This document shows positions 1 to 11,900 of a stretch of DNA of 64,000 nucleotides, piece after piece (position 1 is the first letter of the stretch; each line of letters starts with the position of its first letter). This stretch comes from Lycocorax pyrrhopterus obiensis (taxonomy: Eukaryota; Chordata; Aves; Passeriformes; Paradisaeidae): positions 59,579,535 to 59,643,534 of the forward strand of contig JACSVZ010000015.1 in the NCBI GenBank assembly GCA_014706295.1. Reading direction: 5' to 3'. The position numbers were made by a program, and so were the translations under genes. The notes below the pieces were generated by a model. The model searched no databases. It was not told the DNA's origin and saw nothing but the letters and a program-made list of their open reading frames with translations.

Positions 1-767
1 ACACCCTTAGTCAATGGCAACCATCAGATGTGATCAGGCACGAAGGGCAGGGATGAGACCACCTTGCTGGCAGCCAAGGGAGGAGCAGGGCAGGCCCTTG
101 AACCATAGCAATCCTTTCAGTCAGGTTAAAGACATGTAAGCAGGCAGAGTTTGTTCTGTGTGCTTAGAGAAGGAGGTCAGTAGAGCAAATTATATCATAG
201 AATTAAAGACATGGCATAACAGCCAGCACAGCTGTTCTGCAAGCAGGCTGGGCACGGTGAGTTCCTGCGTTCCTCGCGTTCAGCGTTGTTCCCCTGGCGT
301 GGGGTGCTTGCACGGAAACAGAGGTTATGGTACTTTGATTCCACTTGGGGTTTTTGAAAATATAGTTTGTTTTGACACATGGGATTCTCCTGACCCCCTT
401 GTAAGCCCTGTGGTATAAGATATGATAGATCAAAGGGAAGAGTTAGGATGGAGTGGGGTGAGGGGAATAGGAGTCTGTGTGGGATCTGGCTCTAAAAGAT
501 ACTGTAGGAGTGTGTCACTTCCCAGTCACTGGTCCTTCATCGATATGTTTGCATAAGTTTATCCTGCTTTTTTCTATTTAACAAATGACTTGGCCCTAAT
601 TATCTAGAATTACCTGCAGTTAGGATCCCATTACAACTGTGATGAACTGAAGAATCCTGCTGTTGGTGTCTTCAGTCTTCATGAGATTCACGTAGCCAGG
701 ACAATCAGTGTCTGCAAAGAGGTCACCTTGCCCTAAACTAACTGTGCCCAGCACAGGATGGCAGAGT

Positions 768-950
768 AGCTGAGGTGGGAAGGCACCTCTGGAGATGGCA
801 AGTACAGCCCCGTGCTCAGAGTGCGGTCATGTGGAGCAGCTTGTTCAGGACATTGTCCATTTGGGTACTGGGTATCTCCAAGGGCAGAGCCTCCACAATC
901 TCTCTGGTCTTGGTCACCCTCTTGGTAAAAAGGTTTTTCCTCGTGAGTAA
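768..950 (-). mobile_element. CR1 LINE fragment, minus orientation
   Basis: The plus strand reads as the reverse complement of a CR1 3' region. Recognisable phrases in order are a GGCACCTCTGGAGATG start, a 'gagcagcttgttcaggac' stretch, a 'tccacaatctctctgg' stretch, then 'tcaccctcttggtaaaaagg' and 'tttttcctcgtgag'. The last part corresponds to the CR1 segment for failing to fill the line end. It is diverged with several small indels, and the terminal octamers are missing. Boundaries are approximate. Confidence 0.7.
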
Positions 951-1577
951 GCTGATTCATCCTTTCACTGGATGCGCTGAGAAGCCCTGCTGCTGTGGAG
1001 GTGGCCCATCTGCAGGGCTGACCAGGAGAGGAAAGAAGTGGACTTTGTGTAAGTTCTCTGAGGAGAAACTGTTTGGGCCATCAGCTAGGGAAGGCTCATG
1101 GCACGTGTCGTGGAGCTCAGGTTTGAGAAAACTCGTGCCTTGATGCTCGGTTGGTGTTGGGCACCTCGAGTCAGTGACTCCCCCATGGAAGCATCTTGTT
1201 TCACCAAGGGAGCCTCTCCTGGGTCCTGTTGCCCTTCTCAGCTCTGGCTGCATCCCTGCCTGGCTCATGTCCTCCCTGCTGTGCAGGGGCTCGCTCCCTG
1301 AGGTTACGCTCTGCCAGTGACCTCAGGAAGGCAGCGTGTTTGTGCTGGGAACACAGCCACTGCCCGGTGCTGGGGCTGTGCACGGGGGCCCACGCAGTAG
1401 CTGTGTGTGTGTGAGCACAGGCACGCATCCTCATGCCTGCTTCTTCCCCCAAAGGAAAACAGGCTCCAAACAGAGCAAGGGCTGGGGGAGGGAGCCTTGA
1501 AGGCTTTAACTGTTGGCTTCCCCTTACTCATGTTTTTCCTGTTAGTGTTTTGTCTTCTTGGCATCCTTCCTGTTCTT

Positions 1578-1590
1578 TATATATATATAT
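1578..1590. repeat. Short (TA)n run
   Basis: Thirteen bases of alternating T and A, followed by a GTATGTTACATA stretch. Simple repeat; no function seen. Confidence 0.8.
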
Positions 1591-4500
1591 GTATGTTACA
1601 TATTGTTGCCTCCTTGTTGCTGTCTGCGCTGCACCCTTTGTTGTGTAAAGCACTGGAGCAGGGAGGCATTACTTGAAGGCTGCTCGGAGTTACTCAGTTT
1701 TTGTGAGCACCAAGGAGAAACACAATATGTCTGTTTTTCTTCTTGGAGCAGAGTTGGACCAGCTGCAGGTTGCTTCTGGTGCTGTGAAGCCTTGCTGTTC
1801 ATATGCCCCAGCAGTGTGTCTGGCATCTACTTGTGGATGTGGATGAAATAAAATTTTGAGGTGCAGGGTAAACAGAGCAAGGGAAACCTTGAGATACGGC
1901 CTCCAGCACACAGCAAGGGTAATACCCATCCCCAAACCACACACCTTCGAGGTATGCTTGGTTTATTCCCCACGAACAAAATGGCAAAGAAGAGAGGGCT
2001 GGGAGCCTTGCTGCCATCACTGCCTGGCCTTCTCAGAGACCAGGCTCCCGGTGTGTGGCCTGTGTGCTGGCTGTGTGCATTTCTGGTGACATGGACTGCA
2101 GGGCGTTTGCGCTCCCCTGGCTTTTGTCATCGTCTGGTGGCTGCACCAAGTGCAGTGGGCAAAGCTGGTGTCTTCCTCTCCCTGGAGGTGTTCCTCTGGA
2201 AGCCTTCTCTGCCCTTTGAGGGTGGGAGCGTGCCTCTTTTTTATGCACTGGTTGCTCTGGAAACATCGCGTAGTATCCAGTGCCCTGAACCAGATGTGCG
2301 TACTCCGAAAGCGTTTGGATCGGAAGTGGGGAAGAGGGCACTGGGGAAGGGGGGGCGGGAGGAAAACTTAAATTAGAAGAAAGCCAAACAGCTATTGCTG
2401 GAGACAGATGATTACAGCTCATGTCAAGGCTGTTTCCTGCATGCCAGTGATAGATCAGTAAACAAACGCCTCTTTGCGAACACAAAGCAGGCAGGAACTC
2501 TGTTTGGAACAGAGAGGTCGGGGTAGGTCTCACTTCACTTGGTAGCAGGAAGCCCCTATCACATGGCCCTGGGAATTGTGAGGCCGGGTGCATGTGGGAG
2601 ATACGCCGAGAGGCTTCTGCTGGGAGACTTCACATCCTTCCCAGGGTCCAGCCAACAGGTTTGAGAGCTCCCTCCCCTCCCTCTTTCCTCCCGCCTCCTC
2701 CCCTGTCCTTCCTTTCCCAGTTTAATTTTGAAATGCTATCAGATGACTGCTTTGTTCCCCCAAACAATGGCAGGGATTACTGTATAAATTGCAGTGGCAA
2801 GGTTCTCCAAATGGGGCTCAGTATCTTCTCTCCCCTTTTATGGCCTCGATGTCCTGCTGAAGTACGTGCCAGGTGCAATGGCCTCAGGCTCAGCTTGCTC
2901 TGGGACTGTGCCTCCCATTGCTGGTAGAAAGTTCTGGTGTGGTTTTCAGAGAAAGCAGCAACCCGTCAAGGAGTACCAGCTTGATGGATGTGTATATGTC
3001 CTTCTCGGGTCTCCTGCTAACTGAACTCAGCCCTGCTTGTTTCTTCTAGGCAGTTTGTAGGGCCCTGGTCACATTGCTCATGAGGCAGGAAAGCAAAGCA
3101 TTTCAGGTAACACTTCTCAGCCTCTGGCAGGTCTCCCTTCCCTGGCCTTACACACACACTCGTGCTCTCTCCCCACTGCCCTCCATCTTTCCCTCCTGTC
3201 CACACAACCTCATTACCTCCCTTGTAACAGATTGGGTTTGTGTTGGGCCCCTTCCATGTGCTGCTTTGTCGAAAACTCTCCGTGAGCTGTAGGAGGTCAC
3301 AGAGATGCTCCAAAGAGCCTGAGCCAGCACATAGGGTAGTGTGTAGTTGATTGTAGGAGAGATGTGGGCAGTCAGGAGGAACAAGAGTTCCCTTTGCCCT
3401 TCACAATGAACTGTCGTGTTAGCTCTGGGCGCCTTGTGGAGCCAAAACTTGGAAAACAAAAGTAGATATTCTCTGTCTACTGGAGGCAATTTTCCATCAT
3501 TGCCATCACAATTCCTCTGGTCGGGTGCTGGCAATGCCTGTGGGTCAGGTCTGCAAGCTATTTCTAGTGATCTTATTATTGGAAGAGATGATCGTATCAC
3601 CTCTGAAGCTCATCTGGGCTCGTGCTTGGCCCCAGGAAATTATGTGACTGTTGGACTTATTGAGAGGTACCTTATTATTTTCTGCTGTTTCATTACAGAG
3701 GTGACTCTTTTTCCCCTCGTGTGTCTTCCGATGTGTTTGGATAAATACTTACTCTTTTGAGCAGAACCAGCTAATGTGCTGCAATAATTCTCTAGGTGAT
3801 GCTGAGGGCACCATGTGTGCCCTGCTTCCCAGAGGGAAGGCACAGCCACCCGTGTATCTCCTAGGGATGACTTTACTCCCTAAGCAGTGAGTGTTTTCAG
3901 TGAGGGTGTCAGTAGGTACCTGGTGGTTGTCACAGCTTTGGAAGCTCCTGGACCACTCTTTAATCTGCCTAGTGTAAGTGTGTTGCTTTGGTTACTCCAG
4001 CCACCCTTGTGCCTGGAAGGGACAGAATTCCCTCTGCCCTTGGTTCTGGGTCATGCTGATCTGCTGCTTGCGGTGGTGCTCCTTTCCCACAGGACTATTG
4101 CAGCACTCAGCAGCTGCTTTGTGGCTCACTTCTGCAAACCAAGGCTGATGGAGTCTGTCCCATCCAGCACAGATGAAGAAACAAGTGCACCTCTTATACT
4201 GCATCATCTTCTTTTCGGCCTGTCCCACAGGGGGCCCATCAGGGAGCTCGTGTGCTGAGCATCAGCACACATCTGCTTGTACCCCAATGTCCATTTTCAA
4301 GGCAGTGTTTGTTAGGGAGGTGTTGGGAAAGGCTGAGAGATGGAGTTTCCTCATGGGGAAACTGGATGACGTTATGAAGACAGAGGAGTGCATCCCCAGC
4401 GAATATTCGATGTTCCAGCAGAGCCACAGGGATTGTGTGTGTGGACACAAGAAATGTTGTGTTTCTTACTGCTAACGGCAGTGACGAGGAGCTGCAAGGC

Positions 4501-6963
4501 ACCACATGAGTGCTGAGAGAAGAGACTGTCCCTGCTCTAGGGATGTTGTAAAGTGCAGAGCAGACTCTGGTGCAGCTTTGCAGGAATCTGCTTTGGCTGC
4601 CTGGGTGAGTCATTCTTTGGCCAGGGCCACAAGTATCGTTAGTTTTTCATTATTTTCAATCCATAACAGTTAACGGATAGATGAATAGATTTTGTTCCTT
4701 GGGCTGGTAAATTTTCTTGACAGTGTTGCAAGGCTGCTCTGTGTCTAGAAGTGAAGTGGGTGTTTGTTCCAGTTACTAATGAGGGAGAGAAGCCAAGGGG
4801 GTTTATTGTCTGGGAAAAGAGAGTCTGCTAAATGGTTAGCAATGAGCTGCCCCGAGTGTGTACACATTGAGTTGACCCAGAGTTCACTCCTCGCCTCAGG
4901 AACATTGCCAATATGGAATAAAAGGAGGGAGAGAAAACTGTGAACAAACAAAACTGATTTTCCCCCCACCCCCCTTTTTCCTTTCTCTGCCCAAAAACTT
5001 GAACAGTGGAAACAAGAGATCCTTTTGTTCTTTACTGTTTCTGGTGTGGTGGGCTATATTTTTTTTAATGACAAGAGGCATTTGGTTTTGTCAAATGCCA
5101 GGCATGGCAGGGCAGCATCTGGGAAACCAGCCAGTGGACAGATCTGAGAGGTTTTCCAAGTATTGCCTACAAGATGGTGAGCCTGTTGTCACTGCAGTGC
5201 TTTAGAGCAGGCAGACCGCCCTTATAAGTGAGCAGAGATGGTGCTGCAGGGTAACAGAGTAGTTCTTGTATTTTCTATTTAACAAAAAAGAGCATTGCAG
5301 TGCAATAAAATGGAGATGGAGTCTGTTGCATTGACCAGGTAGCAGTGGCACTCAAAGAGAGGGACAGTCATTCCATGAGTGCTAGAAATCGTGAGGCAAA
5401 CAGAATGACTCATTTTTGTGAATGATTTATCTTATCCCCATGAGGAGTTGTCCACTGAAATGAGATCAGTAGCAGGCTAACATGGCCCACCAGAGAGAAG
5501 ACCAGTGGCTGCATGCAGTGTGTCTTCAGGCTAAAAAGTTTTCTGGCCCAAGCTGCAAATGTCGTGACAGTGTTATATGCCCAGCAACCACTTCCAACAT
5601 GTGGCCTTAACACAGATTGTTTTAAAATTTGTTTTGGTTTAGTCTTCTGCAAGGGGGAAAAAACCCCCTAAATCTGCTGAGATTTTGACAACAATAAAAG
5701 CCTTCTTGAAATGTGCTCCATATTTAAGTCAAGGTACAGCAGTTGATGCTGAGTTAAGGACAACTTTTGCCCTCAAAACCTGTCAAGTCCTCACTGGGCT
5801 TCTGGAGGGTAATGCTATCACCCCTCTTCCCGTTTTGCAGGGGAGGAAGCCTGGGCTGTCCTCAGAAAGCTGTCATGTCTCGCTTCAGCTCCTCTCCTGG
5901 ATTTCAGGGAGAAACGTGTGTGTGTGTGTAGAAGGAAAAGAGAAGGATGCTGAGCAGAGAGCAATGCTTCTTCCTTGTGTCTGCCTGCAGGTGACCTGCT
6001 GCCCTGCTGTGTGCTGACATGATGACAGCAAGCAAGGCGGCCGATGTGAGCAGCAAGTCTGGGGGTGCTGTCTGCAAGTCTGTTGAGAGGTGAGAGCTTT
6101 CCATGTTCCAGTGTGCTTTGCTCGTGTTTATTATCCCCAACACAAAGAAAACCAAAGGAACGAAACCTTCTCTCTGCTGGGCACTGTCCCTCTCTCCTCC
6201 CACATTAAAACACACCCCATAGGTCCCATCTTGTGATTCTGTGTATTATATCATCCAGTCAGACTTCTGATATTCCAGACTCACGGTGCTGGAAAAAGTC
6301 TGCCCCAAGGCAAGACCATTTGTGCTGATGATATCTCTGTCAGTGTTTGCCCCACCTGCACTTGCAATCTTCATCCCTGGGGACTCCTCAGACAAGCCCC
6401 ACTGTCCCCACCCATTGCAGGGTGGCTTCTGCTCTGAGGTGCAGTCACCAGTGGCACTGTGACGCCCATCTTGGGAAAGACCGTGGTGTTCACAGTGCCA
6501 GCTCTTAACCAAAGCACAGTGTCACTGCCACAGCCAGGGGTTAAATATCTGTGAGGCTAAGGACGAACAGTTCTGGCTCAGGTCCTGTTTCTGCTCAGAA
6601 ACCTGTCCCAGACTCAATTTGCACCACAACCAAGTCTGCAATGGCTGCCAGCGCTGCTTAGTTCCAGGACAAAGCTCCAAGCCTGCCAGCACACAGGGTA
6701 TCCCCATGGATGCTCTTACAAGACTGCTAAGTTCTGGAGGAGGCACAATTGACACATTTTAGTTAACGAGACAATTTCCCAAGTTGAATCTTAGTGTTGG
6801 GATTGTGGTTAAATGGGACTAATGGTATGGATTTGCATCCCAGTAATTACCTTCTGTTGTCCTGGTGCTCTTTCCCAAGCAAACCTCAAAGACGTCGGCA
6901 AGCGCTTCGGGTCAGAAACATCTTGTGTTGTAGTAACTGCCTGTTCAGCTGGATATTGATAAA

Positions 6964-6989
6964 ATATCACAGTATTGATACTGTGATAT
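6964..6989. repeat. Perfect 11-bp hairpin with a 4-base loop
   Basis: ATATCACAGTA is followed by TTGA and then its exact reverse complement. The flanking bases do not extend the stem. No element termini or target duplications were recognised around it, so the origin is unknown. Confidence 0.85.
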
Positions 6990-7695
6990 CACACACTTGG
7001 AAATCCCTAGACTAAATATATTTGGGATTTTTGTTGCACTTTGGACCCAAACAGTGAAGATGTTTAATCTGAGAATGTTGAATCTCTATGCTATGGGAGT
7101 GTTCCTGGGTGCGTGGGAGCCTAAGCCCACGTGTGGACTGGGATTGTAGAGCCCATAGAAATAGAATTATAAAAGTGCAGTCTTTGGGCATCAATATGCA
7201 TTTGGGGAACATTAGGATGGACTGAGAGATCTTCTGAGCAGGCACTAGAGGAATGCCAGCTGTACCATATGCTTTCTCCTCTGTGTAAAAGCAGTAATTT
7301 TGCTGTTGTTTGCAAGTGGTCCACTTCGCGTTTGTTTACTTAATGCCTGATGATGTCCAGAACTCTGCTGCACTTCTACACACACACATTGGTGAGCCTC
7401 TCATTGGGATCAGCGTGTCTGATGTACAAAAAATACCTCTCTCACCTGGAACCTACATCTGCCACAGAGAAAGGCTCCATTTCAAACCTCATCTTAGTTT
7501 TAATGAGAGAAGGGCAGTATGTTCTGGCTAGAAGGACCTTTACCTGAGCATCCTCCCCTCTAAGCCCATGTCAAGTGCTTGGTTTGAGCATCCTCTGCCA
7601 TCAGCTTTATGAGTAAAACTTGAGGAACTGATGAACTAAACTGAGGATGAGCTATGGCTGTGAATGTTTCTTCCCTTTTTGTCTTTGATATGCAG

Positions 7696-8907
7696 GATCA
7701 AGCTTGCAGATAAAAACAATACAGCAACTGTGAAGGAGTTAGAAAGACCTTTGTGTGGATTTTTGGGTGAGAAATGTTCTGAAGGTCCCTCTGTTGCCCT
7801 GGGTTTAACACCTGAAGCTGAACCAGTTTCTCCTGTGGTGAAGAACCCACTGGGAGCCTTGGAGAACTTGATGCTGGATCCAAGGCTCGACTGCTTTCAG
7901 CAGAACATGCTTAGTCCTAAAATGATCATCAGTGACCCATCTGTGGATCTGAATGTCAAAGAAAACAATAAAATCATCAGGAGACAGATAGGAGGCACTC
8001 AGAATACACGGTCACCTGGAAAAATTGGCTTGAGGAATAAGTCCTTCAGCATCAAGGACAAAATTTCAGAATGGGAAGGGAAGAAGGAAACGCAATCTGC
8101 TCCTCGCAAAGATGAGGAGCCAGGAGTTAAAGAGGAGCACAAGATGCCTTGTGTAACTGAGAAGATGAGTGGGGAAGCACTGGTGACTCGGAAAATGGAG
8201 ACCAAGAGACTCACGAGCTGGGAGCTGGAGTGCAAAGGGGCAGGCAAAGAGAATGAGCGGAAAGCAGGAACTCAGAAAGGCACGGGGCAAGCAGCAGAGC
8301 GAAAGGGGGAAGCGCCAAAGGATGAGGAAGTGGAGTTCAGCCCTGGAAAATGCAAGGAGGTGAAAGGTGGGAAGTGGGAGGTCCAGAAGGAGAATCTTTC
8401 AGTGCTTAGTCAGGTCAAGAAGCTAGAGCAGGCTTTGAAAGATGGCTCAGCAGAGCTACAGCCACAGTTGCCTGGTACTTACTATTCCCCACAGTGCTTG
8501 CAGGAGAAGGCAGCACAAGGGCACACCGCTCCCGAGGGCCATGAGGGCATATGTGGGGCTGAGCCAAACAAAAGGCTTCTTGGCGTGGACTCTGAAATCA
8601 GTGAGCCAATTTTTGGGACTCTAGAAGAGGTAAGAACTTCTCATGTGAAATCCAAGCACTGCATGGTGGAGAATGTGTACACAGAGCCAGGGGTGCCAGA
8701 CAAGAAGCCCTTCATCAACCCACTGCCCAAGCCTCGGCGGACTTTCAAACATGAGGGGGAAGAGGACTGGGTGCCAGCAGTTAGGAATAAAAGAAACTTA
8801 CCCCCTCTGCCATCCATTCCTCCCCCTCCTCTGCCCTCCTCTCCTCCCCCATCCGCTGTCAGCAGGAGGCTCTGGACCGGGAAGCACAAGAACAACGCTG
8901 ACCACAG
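7696..8907 (+). CDS. DENND2A: DENND2A coding exon 1 (large exon with start codon)
   Basis: The acceptor is TTTGATATGCAG and the donor is CAG/GTATTT. The frame is open across the whole exon, including 58 codons before ATG 7871. It holds the charged, low-complexity N-terminal half. Landmarks in order: KMIISDP near the start, SFSIKDKISEWEGKK, a Lys/Glu-rich stretch, VKKLEQALKDGSAELQPQLP, KPFINPLPKPRRTFKHEGE, and the proline-rich LPPLPSIPPPPLPSSPPP (a likely SH3 ligand). It ends in phase 2 within the Arg codon of NADHR. The part 7696-7870 may be 5' UTR. Confidence 0.9.
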
Positions 8908-11900
8908 GTATTTGGGCTGTGTTTCATGAAGCTGTTGGTCTTCATGGTGGAGTCCCACCTTCCCATCTTTCTCTGAGAGAGACAAATCTTCCCTTTTTGC
9001 TTAGCATCTCCAGCATAACCAGCACTCAGTCATCTCTCCGAGAATGTATGAGTGGCCAGCACAACTCCGCAGGCTAACTGTGGAGGAGTAAGTCAGGGCA
9101 GATTTAAGGTCACTGTATTACATGGCTTAACCTTCAAGCCGAAAATTGAGGGACTTGGGGTTTTGTTTTGGTTTTCTTAGCAGAAACTCTAATTACAAAA
9201 TGACCACAGCTGGTCTGGAACAGGGTTTGGAATGAGAATCTCTAGTCTCTGCTGCAGCGTTTTCACTGTCCATAGTAAACTTCAGTGAATCTGATGTGTA
9301 TATATTCTTCTGGAGTGCTTGCTTGCCTTTTATCCCCTCCCATATGATTGTCACACATTTTTGGGGTGGGGAACATAAAATATACAGCTTTTCTAATGCC
9401 CTCTGGATAAACTGTCACTTAAAAATTCCTGGCTTGGTTGCAGAAAGGATATCAACTTTCTAGGTTTGCTCATGGAGGGCACAGTTTTACCCTTTCTACC
9501 ATTCTGCAAGCAAGTTTTGTTCTCCTGTGCTGCTCAGAGAGCTGATTTTGGGGCCCACTTATGCCTTTCGAGGGTGGGATCTGTGCTGTAAATAGGACCT
9601 CTCATGTCATAAGGTTCTGTGCAGTGTTCCAGGATGTGCCTTTTAACACTTGCATCTTCACAGTGTGCTATTGCCATGACAACCCAGATTATCTATGGCC
9701 CCCTCAAATGCCTTTATTTGCGTGGCTGATAAAAACAGCCAATCTCAGTGTTGCTTTTTCATGCTTTATATGGGATGAGGCTGTGAAATGTTCTCAGTAA
9801 TTTACTTTGCCAGCTGTGTGGCACGTTGGAGAAGCGAATTAGCTGTAATTTGGTTGTAAATGCTGGTTAACTGCATCAGTCTCCTCTCTGCTCCTCCTCC
9901 CCCCTCCGTGGTGCAGGAAATCGTATGAGTTTGAAGACTTGCTGCAGTCGTCATCCGAGAACGGCCGGGTGGATTGGTACGCGCAGACCAAGCTGGCCCT
10001 CACACGCACTTTATCTGAGGAGAACGTCTACGAAGACATCCTGGGTAGGAGCTCTGGACAGGGAAGGGAGCCGACTGCTAGTCCTGAGTGACAGGGACTC
10101 ATGGTCAACAGGCATTCAGCAGAGGTGCTGAATAAAGTGTGTTCATTGTCCAAATGTGAACCAGGACACATTTTGCACATATTATTGGCAAGTAATAAGA
10201 AAAATGGACGGGATACTTCAAAGCTCGTCAGCTTCAAAGATAAACCTGAGGCATATGGGAAGCAGCTTTTATTTTTTGCTGGCATCTTTCCTCTGCCTTC
10301 CTTTTGTCCTGTGGATTAATTCTCACAGCTCTGATCTGTCCATTGTGGTGGTTTTGTCACTGCTGAGATAATGCGAACAGTCTGAAAATATAGCCTTGAA
10401 GTCAGTTCCACAGCTCAGGAATAGGACTGTGTATGGCTTCAGGTACCATTGCAATTAAGAAACCAAGTCCCACAATCTTTGAAATTGAGTTTTATTTAGT
10501 TCTCTAACTTCAGTGTCAGATCAATGCCATTTTGAAGATTATTTCCTGTAACTCTCTCCACGTATATAGTGTTTTTTAATATTGTGAGCTAGGTGGCCTT
10601 TGATGGAACGTAGAATAGAAGTGTCCCCCTTGAAAAAGCCTTAATGAGTTTTAGTAGCTGTAGGCTGGTGCCGCATAAATCTCTTGGCTGAGTTCGGCAG
10701 ATTAGGAAGGGAATAGCTGCATCAGCTCTTGCCATGCAGCTGTAATCCTACAAAGGTGCTCTGTGTTGTTCAGAGTGGGAGGAGCTGCACTTTCCCAGGA
10801 GCAGGCCAGGCATTATTATTTTGATATGAATAAAATCTGATCATAGTTGATGAGAAAGGACTCTTAAAGGCATTGTGTTCCTTTGGGACTGATGGCAGAC
10901 AAGGCAACTCCAGTCCGTTCTTTTTGACATTTTTGAAGCTGTTGGCCTCATTTGTGGAGCTAAGGGCCTTGTGTTTGCTTTTTTTCTTCTCTTCACTTGG
11001 GGGGCCAAAGGAACAGGGAGCGTCTGAGCAGCTGCTGTGGGTTTTTTGTGTTGGGGCATGATGGGAGGTCTCAGAAACCACTGAGTAAGGGTCACCTTGT
11101 CAGCTGGAATAACATGGATAGCATTACAGAGTGGCTGTGAAGGCAAATCCATCTACTCAAACACAAGCACACCCCTGTGTCCCAAGCGTGCAGGGAACTC
11201 AAATATCAGCCTGAAATTCCTCTCCCCTCTAGCTTTTTGTTGCAAAGATTAGAAGAAAACAAGGTTATGGGTAATTGTCAGCTAATAGAGCAGGTTTGGT
11301 TTTGTGTTTTCTTGCTGCATGTTAAGGCTTTTCCTGGAGTCAGTGATCTTTAATCGGTTCCTGCAATCCTGGTGGTGTTACCATGGAAGCTTGGGAAAAG
11401 GGGTGGACAGGGATAACTCAAAATCAAAAGCTGCAGTTTTGTTTCTCACAAGACCACAGACAAGTTTAATCCACAAAACAAACAACCTGTGCAAACCTCA
11501 CCCGTGGAGGGGGAACCAAGACTTCAGCCACAGGACACTGCTGCTGGCCCGCAGATAGTCACATGTGTCCATCAGGAGGTGCAAGCACACACATGCACAC
11601 ACTCCTGTGTGACTTAGGGGGGTTCAGCTGCTGGTTCCATTTCCCAGCAAGTCACATAGATTTCTTCATGCACCCTTTTTTCCCCTGTTCACCATTGCTT
11701 ACCTGGAATATTGGAAGCTAGCAGATGGATGACAAGGTTTATCTGTAAAAAGGAGGGAAATGGTGTCCTTTCTTCTAGACTGAAGGTAATTGGACTTGTT
11801 TAGCAGTTTGAGGATGGGACAGGCAACAGAACCCAAGCTTGTTCTTTTTTCTCCAGTCTTCCCAGCTGCATGACAACTGAAGTATATTTTCAGTACTGAA

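Larger units (their letters stand above)
1..7695. other. Non-coding region upstream of the first recognised DENND2A coding exon
   Basis: I see no exon with family similarity on either strand. It is either a 5' intron of DENND2A or the intergenic region before it. There is no CpG-rich promoter-like stretch, so the DENND2A promoter probably lies before the window. Contents: a degraded CR1 piece near 770-950, a short TA run at 1578-1590, and a perfect hairpin at 6964-6989. The short open frames here look like chance. Confidence 0.6.
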
